Positions 1 through 7,178 of a stretch of 14,264 nt of DNA are shown piece by piece. The translations under genes were made by a program, and so were the position numbers. The notes below the pieces were generated by a model, which searched no databases, was not told the origin of the DNA, and saw only the letters and a list, made by a program, of their open reading frames with translations. Origin of the DNA: Parcubacteria group bacterium CG11_big_fil_rev_8_21_14_0_20_39_22 (lineage in GTDB: Bacteria > Patescibacteriota > Minisyncoccia > Phycocordibacterales > GCA-002787175); contig PCWC01000102.1 in the NCBI GenBank assembly GCA_002787175.1, positions 1-14,264 of the forward strand. The letters run 5' to 3'. Numbering within the stretch: the stretch's first letter is position 1; each line of letters begins with the position of its first letter.

Positions 1-100
1 ACTTCCTTTTTTGTTTCCATTTTCATATGGAAATACGGTACCTTAATTACTAGATATCCAGTAGAAGTTGGGTATCATTTATTATTAGCTGGAACGTTGG

Positions 101-128
101 TTGACATAAAACAAAAAAGGTTTAACAT
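101..128 (+). promoter_or_regulatory. Putative promoter of the small plus-strand unit
   Basis: A perfect TTGACA lies at 101-106, then 16 bases, then TAACAT at 123-128 (4 of 6 matches to TATAAT). Transcription would start near 135 and run through the small ORF at 203-364 to the GCAA-loop hairpin at 379-400. The upstream DNA also holds two small inverted repeats, 14-20 with 27-33 and 53-59 with 70-76. The call rests on consensus matching only. Confidence 0.4.
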
Positions 129-202
129 AGTCCGAAGAGGTGTGTATTTGACGTATCTAAAGTACACAAGAAAAAATACAAACCAAAAAATAGATCCAAG
201 TT

Positions 203-364
203 ATGGCTAAAAAGACATACTACCCTTGCAACAAAAGACCAACAAGGGAGAAGATGCATCTCAAACAGGGAAAGACAAGCAATCCGGCACCCAAACTGGA
301 CAGGACTCTTTTCAATCCCGCGCCTGGAAACTTCAACCCTCCGGGATACGTACAGATAATATAA
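203..364 (+). CDS. Possible small basic, proline-rich protein (53 aa), unrecognised
   Basis: An ATG at 203 opens a 53-codon frame ending in TAA at 362-364. The product begins MAKKTYYPC, is Lys/Arg-rich in its first half and Pro/Asn/Gly-rich in its second half (FNPAPGNFNPPGY near residues 37-49). It has a single Cys, no membrane segment and no motif that I recognise. No Shine-Dalgarno is visible, but that is true of the whole window. Support comes from context: a TTGACA promoter candidate about 100 bases upstream and a strong hairpin with a T-rich tail 15 bases after the stop. These make a self-contained expressed unit of about 270 bases converging on ligA. It could instead be a small RNA with a chance reading frame. 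No function is proposed. Confidence 0.35.
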   Translation: MAKKTYYPCNKRPTREKMHLKQGKTSNPAPKLDRTLFNPAPGNFNPPGYVQII

Positions 365-378
365 ACTTTTTTTTCCAA

Positions 379-410
379 CCGTGCGACGCAAGTCGCACGG
401 TATTCTTTTA
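379..410 (+). terminator. Hairpin terminator after the small ORF
   Basis: Perfect 9-bp stem, 379-387 with 392-400, closed by a GCAA (GNRA) tetraloop at 388-391 and followed by the T-rich run TATTCTTTTA. It sits 15 bases past the stop of the 203-364 frame. The T-tract is interrupted, so termination efficiency is uncertain. The hairpin itself is unambiguous. Confidence 0.5.
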
Positions 411-474
411 TAAGCGACGTAGAGCGAATGAAGTGGGGGAAATTCTGATTTCTCACATTTCTGAGCCGAGGAGC

Positions 475-493
475 GACTCCTTTTCAAGGAGTC
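475..493. repeat. Short hairpin between the convergent units
   Basis: Perfect 8-bp inverted repeat, GACTCCTT at 475-482 and AAGGAGTC at 486-493, with a 3-base loop. There is no T-tract on either side, so it is not a clear terminator. The surrounding DNA (401-515) carries no convincing gene. A weaker inverted repeat, GAAAT/ATTTC, lies at 439-452. Confidence 0.5.
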
Positions 494-515
494 TTCATAG
501 ACAACTATAAAAATA

Positions 516-589
516 GAAGTCCTCTTGTGGTGCGACCTAATTTTCTTAGACGTATTCGTCTTTAGAAAATGGAAGTACTTTTGTGGTGC
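516..589. repeat. Imperfect direct repeats flanking a hairpin, just past ligA
   Basis: Two 18-base copies, 516-533 and 572-589, match at 16 of 18 positions; both end in TTGTGGTGC. Between them, 540-570 forms a hairpin with outer stem ATTTTCT/AGAAAAT, a small internal loop, inner stem AGACG/CGTCT and loop TATT. The unit lies directly downstream of the ligA stop codon (592-594). Neither strand has a T-tract after the stem, so a simple intrinsic terminator is not supported. Confidence 0.55.
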
Positions 590-591
590 TC

Positions 592-2633
<2,042 letters not shown>

Positions 2634-2640
2634 CCATAAA

Positions 2641-2964
2641 ACATGTAACTTGTAGCATGGAACATGTAACACGAAAAGAGAATACGAATAAGAAAATAAA
2701 ACTTATTCGTCCTATCCCTGCAGTTAAGCTCTCAGGGTATCCTGAGAATGAAGTGCCAATCTACTAATCCGCCGCGGCGGACTAACCCTCAAAATACGGA
2801 CTCTGTTTTCCTTTTCGTATTTTCGTATCCCACTCTTTCCTTCTTATTATTTAAAATTTTATTAGGTGAATTGGGAATTAGATGAATTAGGTGAATTTTA
2901 TCCCCCCTCTCCTCGCATTACATGTTATAAGCTACACGTTACACGACTCATCCTAACAGCTACC
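2641..2964. other. Non-coding repeat-word region upstream of ligA
   Basis: No convincing gene. From low to high coordinates it holds: a 26-base word at 2645-2670 repeated (24 of 26) at 7205-7230; a 9-bp hairpin (ACGAATAAG 2684-2692 with CTTATTCGT 2702-2710); a 7-bp hairpin (2730-2736 with 2741-2747, loop GTAT); a 14-base perfect palindrome at 2768-2781; and an ATTAGGTGAATTTT tract at 2886-2899 that recurs at 13920-13933. The word CTAACAGCT at 2953-2961 belongs to a family also found at 7524, 7618 and in prepilin leaders. Confidence 0.6.
2768..2781. repeat. GC-rich perfect palindrome TCCGCCGCGGCGGA
   Basis: A 14-base self-complementary sequence, very GC-rich against its AT-rich surroundings, flanked by TACTAA on the left and CTAACC on the right. 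The tip (TCCG..CGGA) and the GACTAAC flank resemble the large hairpin at 7427-7469, suggesting one family of intergenic palindromic repeats. Confidence 0.6.
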
Positions 2965-3567
2965 TCAGTAGTTTGCCATAATTCCACGTTCGAATTTATC
3001 CCCGGCTGTACCACAATTGTTGCGACCTCGAGATTCCAACACAGTTTCAACTTGATTTCCGTTTTGTTCTTTGGTGACCTCCACTACCGCACACCCTTTT
3101 TGGGGATCATTTTGATCAATTAAAAGACTGAAAACCGTAGTGGCACTGTTATTATCTATATTAGAATTATTCCAAGCGTCACTTTGTGTTATATCTTGTC
3201 CATTACAGATAATGCCAGATGATGGTACCGAACTATCAGTCGAAGTAGCAAAACTTCTTTCAACCCTGTCCCAATACAGCGCACACTCAAGACCGGTATC
3301 GGCGGCATAGAATGCAAACTGAGACTCACGACCAGATGCCGATAAATCAAGCTCCTTTAAACTTATATTGAGCATCGACACCCCTATTGATAGCAGGAGA
3401 GAAGCTGTCAATACAGCGAAAAAAAGAGTAAACCCTGCACTGGTACCCTTCGCAAAACTTCTGGTACGGTACGGGGTAGCCCCCCTCTTGCTATACGAGA
3501 CCACACCAACCGAGTTTGGTGTGAAATGTTTCAATATTTTAGAGTCTTTATTCTTCTGCATTTTCAT
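2965..3567 (-). CDS. PilX-like minor prepilin with long leader
   Basis: Probable minor pilin of the type IV pilus, acting at the membrane and pilus tip after PilD cleavage. The predicted processing site is G45/F46 (SAGFTLFF), followed by one hydrophobic helix (about 46-68). The helix is followed by the AFYAADTGLECALYWDR stretch (85-101) typical of PilX-like proteins in such clusters. Mature position 5 is Phe50 instead of the usual Glu. The leader is 45 residues long and its DNA contains an 8-bp hairpin and GC-rich repeat-like sequence. Starts are ATG at 3567 or at 3561; a GTG at residue 22 would shorten the leader. It lies 9 bases after the PilV-like gene and is the last gene of the prepilin operon. 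A PilX assignment is inferred from helix and position; the globular part is unrecognised. Confidence 0.75.
   Translation of the reverse strand: MKMQKNKDSKILKHFTPNSVGVVSYSKRGATPYRTRSFAKGTSAGFTLFFAVLTASLLLSIGVSMLNISLKELDLSASGRESQFAFYAADTGLECALYWDRVERSFATSTDSSVPSSGIICNGQDITQSDAWNNSNIDNNSATTVFSLLIDQNDPQKGCAVVEVTKEQNGNQVETVLESRGRNNCGTAGDKFERGIMANY
3502..3523. repeat. Hairpin inside the PilX-like leader
   Basis: Perfect 8-bp inverted repeat, CACACCAA at 3502-3509 and TTGGTGTG at 3516-3523, with loop CCGAGT. It falls in codons about 15-22 of the leader, before the cleavage site. The neighbouring DNA 3440-3500 (GGTAC-rich, then a run of C) is GC-richer than the rest of the gene and looks like intergenic repeat DNA. 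Confidence 0.6.
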
Positions 3568-3576
3568 TGTAATAAA

Positions 3577-4284
3577 TTATCGCCAATTAAATATAGACTC
3601 AGTAAGTGTAAAGGTCTTATTTACAAGAGGTCTTGGATTCCATTTAACCGTTACCGATATTTTTGCCTCTATATCATCTACAACTTCTACTACAGTCACC
3701 TGACGCTGAAAAGGTGTTATTGCCCAGCCGCTATCTGGATTGCTATTTGAACCGAATCGATGACCATATATATTACTGACCTGATTGAAAAGTAACCTAC
3801 AATTGTCATTTTGAGAACCGCAGGTAATCGTTTGTTTATTTGGTTCGGCATTGGGATCGATTCCGCATACAGAATCGTTTTGGCACTTACCACCATTTGT
3901 TGTTATGCCAGACAACCAATCGACGTTGCCTCCCTGCTGACCTGATATTACATTTTTATCGCGAGTATTTTTTATATATTCAATCGCTTCTTGCGCGAGA
4001 TAAAATGCCGTAATCTGATCTTTTGAGTATCGTGCCGTTGCAAGACTACGTTCGGCTATAAGAAGAGGTCCGCCGATTGCAATCATCAAAATCGAAATAG
4101 CGACCAAAGTCTCAACGAGACTAAAGCCGGAATTAGCTTTTAGCTGTAAGCTGTTAGCTGTTAGCTTAGCCCGACGGCTATAACAATTCGAGTAAGCTGT
4201 TGGTATAGTTCGCTTATCGTCGAAAACTTTATCCTTACGGACAAAGTTGCGGTTTAGATATGATTTTAGAATTTTGTAATTCAT
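3577..4284 (-). CDS. PilV/GspI-like minor prepilin with long leader
   Basis: Minor prepilin of the type IV pilus. With the ATG at 4284 it is 235 aa; an in-frame TTG at 4296 would add four residues and overlap the preceding stop by 4 bases. The PilD site is GFSLVE: counted from the TTG it is G57/F58, from the ATG G53/F54, with Glu at mature position 5. A single hydrophobic helix (LVAISILMIAIGGPLLIAE) follows, then AFYLAQEAIEYIKNTRD, a PilV-type signature. The globular domain has Cys pairs that could form disulfides. The leader is highly basic, with FVRKDK and AKLTANSLQLKANS. It is encoded by repeat DNA shared with the next-upstream prepilin (22 identical bases at 4136-4157, a hairpin at 4228-4245). 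No Shine-Dalgarno is seen. Gaps of 8 and 9 bases place it in an operon. Confidence 0.82.
   Translation of the reverse strand: MNYKILKSYLNRNFVRKDKVFDDKRTIPTAYSNCYSRRAKLTANSLQLKANSGFSLVETLVAISILMIAIGGPLLIAERSLATARYSKDQITAFYLAQEAIEYIKNTRDKNVISGQQGGNVDWLSGITTNGGKCQNDSVCGIDPNAEPNKQTITCGSQNDNCRLLFNQVSNIYGHRFGSNSNPDSGWAITPFQRQVTVVEVVDDIEAKISVTVKWNPRPLVNKTFTLTESIFNWR
4136..4157. repeat. Repeat word copy 1, in a prepilin leader
   Basis: These 22 bases are identical to 4822-4843. The copy is followed by another AGCTGTTAG (4156-4164). It encodes part of the leader of the PilV-like prepilin, on the minus strand. The 9-mer AGCTGTTAG or its complement also occurs in non-coding DNA at 2953, 7524 and 7618. 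Confidence 0.75.
4228..4245. repeat. FVRKDK-encoding hairpin, copy 1
   Basis: 18 bases matching 4863-4880 at 16 positions. Read on the minus strand it is TTTGTCC, loop GTAA, GGATAAA: a 7-bp stem with one G-U pair closed by a GNRA-type tetraloop. It encodes FVRKDK in the leader. Confidence 0.65.
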
Positions 4285-4292
4285 ATTAAAAA

Positions 4293-4964
4293 TCAATTTG
4301 ATGGTTCACGATATCGTTGTGATACGAGTGTCTGCATATTGAAACGGGTTCTTGTCCTGTCCCTCTCATTCACCTCCCCACTTATTGTTATAAGTATCCT
4401 TGGTTGCTCAGCCGCACTACCCGTACCATCGACATAAAACAGTAGATGATCGATTGTGGCCGCCGGAGATGTAAGGGGAAAATATGTGCTTCCTCCATTG
4501 GTTGAAACTACAACAGACCCATCTTGTAGTGCGTAGATAGTGTTAGCCCCACTAACTGATAGAAATGCCACAAAATCATCTCCATTCTGAGCACAATCCC
4601 TTTCAGTTTGTATATTTCCAGTATCACCACAATGATACCGACTACCCATACGCAGATTCCTCGCCATACTTTCAAGTGAGAAATTTAGATTGTTCATAAC
4701 AGTCTCCATAGCCTGAGCTTTTTGATTTGCTCCAACAATGGATAAAAGCGAACCGACAGCAATAACAGAAACGGTTACAAAAAGCCCAGTCGCCACTATA
4801 AGTTCTATCAAAGAGAAGCCGGCTTTTAGCTGTAAGCTGTTAGGTTTTAGCTTGAAGAAGTTTTTGTCCTTGCGGACAAAAATATTACATACCCTCGCTA
4901 AATTCGACATACGAGTAAATTTGTCATTTTTACCGCTTTTTATTTTAAATCTTTTCGTATTCAT
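4293..4964 (-). CDS. PilW/GspJ-like minor prepilin with long leader
   Basis: Minor prepilin of the type IV pilus, 223 aa. The PilD site is G49/F50 in AGFSLIE, with Glu at mature position 5. A hydrophobic helix (about 50-73) is followed by MNNLNFSLESMARNLRMGS, the pattern of PilW-like prepilins. The rest is a beta-rich globular domain with Cys at about 107 and 119. The 49-residue leader is basic (MNTKRFKIKSGKNDK at its start) and contains FVRKDK plus PNSLQLKA. Both are encoded by repeats shared with the PilV-like gene. An internal ATG at residue 19 would give a 31-residue leader that still includes the repeats. It is preceded by 105 non-coding bases with TATAAT and TATAAA boxes, the second only 7 bases from the ATG, so it may start its own message. 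Confidence 0.82.
   Translation of the reverse strand: MNTKRFKIKSGKNDKFTRMSNLARVCNIFVRKDKNFFKLKPNSLQLKAGFSLIELIVATGLFVTVSVIAVGSLLSIVGANQKAQAMETVMNNLNFSLESMARNLRMGSRYHCGDTGNIQTERDCAQNGDDFVAFLSVSGANTIYALQDGSVVVSTNGGSTYFPLTSPAATIDHLLFYVDGTGSAAEQPRILITISGEVNERDRTRTRFNMQTLVSQRYREPSN
4822..4843. repeat. Repeat word copy 2, in a prepilin leader
   Basis: Identical over 22 bases to 4136-4157. It lies immediately upstream (in the sense of translation) of the GF cleavage codons of the PilW-like prepilin, encoding NSLQLKA. Confidence 0.75.
4863..4880. repeat. FVRKDK-encoding hairpin, copy 2
   Basis: Perfect inverted repeat, TTTGTCC (4863-4869) with GGACAAA (4874-4880). On the minus strand the loop is GCAA, a GNRA tetraloop. 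It encodes FVRKDK in the PilW-like leader. Confidence 0.7.
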
Positions 4965-4971
4965 TTAGAAG

Positions 4972-4992
4972 TTTATATTTTCCCTAATTATA
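4972..4992 (-). promoter_or_regulatory. Two -10 candidates before the PilW-like prepilin
   Basis: On the minus strand TATAAT lies at 4992-4987 and TATAAA at 4977-4972. The second ends 7 bases before the ATG, which would give a leaderless transcript. No convincing -35 for either. They occupy the only large gap (105 bases) inside the prepilin cluster. Confidence 0.4.
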
Positions 4993-5069
4993 GAACATTT
5001 ACAGGATAAAACTGTTGAAAACGTGGATTTGTACCTTTAATTATATGGGATTGTTAGGAATTTAAACAA

Positions 5070-5705
5070 CTATTGGTTTGCCACAGAGATCTGACCTGTC
5101 ATAAAAACATCTATTCTACGCTCTTCCCCACTTGGAGAGCTTACATAAATTTGGGCGCCACTATTAAAATTAAACTTATCTGTACGGATAATAGCCCGAG
5201 GATTTGGACGCATAAAAGTTATATCCATCGTTGTTATAAGATTATTTGAACCTGCTGGGAAATGACTACACTGCTCCACACCCGACAAGTTAACCACACA
5301 AAACTTTGATATATAATTGCCACGACCTATGGTAAACAACTTAACACACTCATTTCCATCTATGTTGCAACTATTTTCGAAGTCTCCGTCATATTGAAAA
5401 CTTCGGTTTCCGGATTTTTCTATATCTGAAAACAAGACGAATTCTTTATTATTACTTCTGTCGAAATGTACCCCATATACTCCTTTAAAATTATCGTCAA
5501 ATCCTCTGACACTTATGCCATAAGTTTGTGCCTGCCGTATCGAAAGAGCAACATCGTAAGCGAGGTTTGTAACCAAGATCGATCCGCCAAATCGACTATG
5601 ACTTACGAGGACTATCCCTGTTATAAGCGCGAATATAGCAATTGAAATTATAAGTTCGAGAACCGAGAATCCTCCTTTCCTGTTTTTTTGTGCAAACTTT
5701 GTCAT
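5070..5705 (-). CDS. GspH/FimT-like minor prepilin
   Basis: Minor prepilin, 211 aa, with an ordinary short leader of 12 residues (MTKFAQKNRKGG) and PilD site G12/F13 in GGFSVLE; Glu17 is mature position 5. The hydrophobic helix covers about 13-35. The following TNLAYDVALSIRQAQTYGISVRG (46-68) is the hallmark of GspH/FimT pseudopilins. The C-terminal part is beta-rich, with Cys residues around 110-145. It starts 9 bases after the pilD stop, so the two are probably co-transcribed, and it supplies the expected first minor pilin of a FimT-PilW-PilV-PilX order. No Shine-Dalgarno is seen. Its short leader is the normal reference against which the next three genes look odd. Confidence 0.85.
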   Translation of the reverse strand: MTKFAQKNRKGGFSVLELIISIAIFALITGIVLVSHSRFGGSILVTNLAYDVALSIRQAQTYGISVRGFDDNFKGVYGVHFDRSNNKEFVLFSDIEKSGNRSFQYDGDFENSCNIDGNECVKLFTIGRGNYISKFCVVNLSGVEQCSHFPAGSNNLITTMDITFMRPNPRAIIRTDKFNFNSGAQIYVSSPSGEERRIDVFMTGQISVANQ

Positions 5706-5714
5706 ATTTTTAAA

Positions 5715-6548
5715 CTAAATCTCGAAAAAGTAAGAAATTCCGATAACATCAATTGGAAAAAACAAAATTATAAGTGTTCCGAGAATCAGAAACGGAGCAA
5801 AGGGCATTTCGCTTTTCATTGTAAGTTTTGTCGATCCGAGAGGTTTTATCTTACCCAAAATCAAAGCGAGTATTGCAAAGATGGCTCCAATCCAAAAAGA
5901 TAAAACTATAGCTGAAATTCCAAATGTAAATCCGAGCAAAAGACCTATACCAAGAGACAGCTTCCCATCGCCGAGCCCTATCCACTTCCCGTTTGAAATA
6001 AGCCATAACCCGCCTAAGACCCCAAAAAACATCAATCCTGCCAAGAGATCAAAAAATCCAGGATAAGATAATAGATAATCAAGGGGATAAATTAAGAACA
6101 AATGCAATGCACTTAAAATTATAAACAGGTACACCAACATATTCGGTATAATCTTATGCCTTATGTCATAAACAGCAATGGCAACGAGAATCGACACTAT
6201 AAAAGCATACAATATGAAAAGTAAAAAACTCTCAATCGACACCGACCCAAGCAAAATCGGGACCCAGAGAACTTTGTAAAAAAGAGCGACGAATAAAATC
6301 CCCGTTATTATTTCAACCCCAGGGTATTGTTTTGATATTTTTGTACCGCAATATCTGCATTTTCCTCCCTGGACCAAGAAACTTGCTATCGGCACAAGAT
6401 CAAGAGGACTCAATTTGTGTCCACAGGAAAAACACATCGAACGTCCTGAAGTTATTTTACCCGTATTGTATCTTAAAACAACGACATTCAAAAAACTTCC
6501 GATAGCACTACCGAGCAAAAATATTAAGATCGTATAAAGAAACTCCAT
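5715..6548 (-). CDS. pilD: Prepilin leader peptidase PilD (type IV prepilin peptidase)
   Basis: An inner-membrane aspartyl protease that cuts prepilin leaders after Gly and usually methylates the new N-terminus. Residues 10-25 hold GSAIGSFLNVVVLRY, as in the family. The cytoplasmic N-terminal domain keeps all four zinc cysteines (C39, C42, C64, C67 in CFSC and CRYC) and PGVEI. The catalytic aspartates are D128 (YDIRHKIIPN) and D194 in the GLGDGK motif. About seven or eight hydrophobic segments fill the rest of the 277 residues. The chosen ATG at 6548 has a perfect TATAAT ending 8 bases upstream and lies just beyond the pilin terminator, so pilD is likely to start the message for the minor prepilins. 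It would process the five prepilins in this window. Confidence 0.95.
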   Translation of the reverse strand: MEFLYTILIFLLGSAIGSFLNVVVLRYNTGKITSGRSMCFSCGHKLSPLDLVPIASFLVQGGKCRYCGTKISKQYPGVEIITGILFVALFYKVLWVPILLGSVSIESFLLFILYAFIVSILVAIAVYDIRHKIIPNMLVYLFIILSALHLFLIYPLDYLLSYPGFFDLLAGLMFFGVLGGLWLISNGKWIGLGDGKLSLGIGLLLGFTFGISAIVLSFWIGAIFAILALILGKIKPLGSTKLTMKSEMPFAPFLILGTLIILFFPIDVIGISYFFEI

Positions 6549-6556
6549 ACTTCTAC

Positions 6557-6562
6557 ATTATA
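6557..6562 (-). promoter_or_regulatory. -10 box before pilD (leaderless type)
   Basis: Perfect TATAAT on the minus strand, ending 8 bases before the pilD ATG. It lies in the 40-base gap between the pilin terminator and pilD. No good -35 is visible. The spacing implies a leaderless or nearly leaderless message. Confidence 0.55.
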
Positions 6563-6588
6563 GAGTATTTTGTGTCTAAGCCGTAGGG

Positions 6589-6625
6589 AAAACAAAAAAT
6601 CCCGTGCATCGGGATTTTTTGTTTT
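6589..6625. terminator. Strong bidirectional-looking intrinsic terminator after the pilin gene
   Basis: Perfect 16-bp inverted repeat (6589-6604 with 6610-6625), loop of 5 bases. The core is ATCCCG/CGGGAT, flanked by an A-rich tract on one side and TTTTTTGTTTT on the other, so it can act on both strands. Minus-strand transcripts from the pilin gene reach it 32 bases after the stop codon. Confidence 0.92.
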
Positions 6626-6657
6626 CGGAAACTCTAAAAGTGAGACTTGTATACAAA

Positions 6658-7071
6658 CTATGGCTTAACACAGTAAACAGGATCGTTACAACCAATAGTG
6701 AGAACAGTTCCGTCAAGATCACCACTTAAAGCCGTATGACCAGCATCCTCAAGAGTAACACTTAAAACGTAATCTGCACCACCCGATGGGACTGTGTAGA
6801 CATATTCATTGGTAGTTCCTGGAGAATCAGGGACTGCGGGGATAAAATTCGACGTAACAAGATCTGTCAATCCCGAAGGATAGTTACCTTCTGAATCGAA
6901 ATACAATTCAAGAGCGGTTTGAATTTGCTTAATATCGGCTATACGCCTTGCATCACGTGCCTTTTGCCTGGCGGTATTTAGAGAAGCGAGAACCACTGAT
7001 GACAAAATACCGATGATTGCAATGACTACAAGAAGTTCGATGAGCGTAAAACCTCGTTTGGTTTTTAACAT
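6658..7071 (-). CDS. Major type IV pilin (GspG-like small pilin)
   Basis: Probable structural subunit of the pilus, 137 aa. Leader MLKTKRG, cut by PilD at G7/F8; the mature protein begins FTLIELLVVIAIIGILSSVV with Glu12 at mature position 5. Next come ARQKARDARRIADIKQIQTALELYFDSEGNYP (about 34-65), the hallmark of small pilins and GspG-like pseudopilins in this kind of genome, and a short C-terminal domain. C128 and C134 near the C-terminus could close a small disulfide loop. It has its own promoter (TTGTTA, 17 bases, TATAAT) and a strong terminator, so it is a single-gene unit, fitting an abundant subunit. A GGGAGG motif lies 33 bases before the ATG, too far for a normal ribosome site. It could in principle be a GspG-type pseudopilin, but PilT nearby favours a pilus. 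Confidence 0.9.
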   Translation of the reverse strand: MLKTKRGFTLIELLVVIAIIGILSSVVLASLNTARQKARDARRIADIKQIQTALELYFDSEGNYPSGLTDLVTSNFIPAVPDSPGTTNEYVYTVPSGGADYVLSVTLEDAGHTALSGDLDGTVLTIGCNDPVYCVKP

Positions 7072-7149
7072 ACTATATTTTTATAATTATCTATTAATAT
7101 TCGACCTCCCTTTTTGCATTAATATAAGAGCTGTCGGTTTTATCCTTAT

Positions 7150-7178
7150 ATTATACACCCTGAAAGATAGGATAACAA
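7150..7178 (-). promoter_or_regulatory. Pilin promoter
   Basis: On the minus strand TTGTTA (7178-7173; 4 of 6 to TTGACA), a 17-base spacer, then perfect TATAAT (7155-7150). The start would be near 7143, leaving a very AT-rich 5' leader of about 70 bases with GGGAGG at 7110-7105. This is the best -35/-10 pair on the minus strand in the window. Confidence 0.6.

Noticed and set aside
122..487. Minus-strand open frames over the first 500 bases
   Set aside because: They run through the hairpins at 379-400 and 475-493, show no recognisable protein features and have no start signals.
4285..4296. TTG start for the PilV-like prepilin with 4-base overlap
   Set aside because: An ATG 12 bases downstream gives an 8-base gap like that of its neighbours; the TTG is kept only as an alternative.
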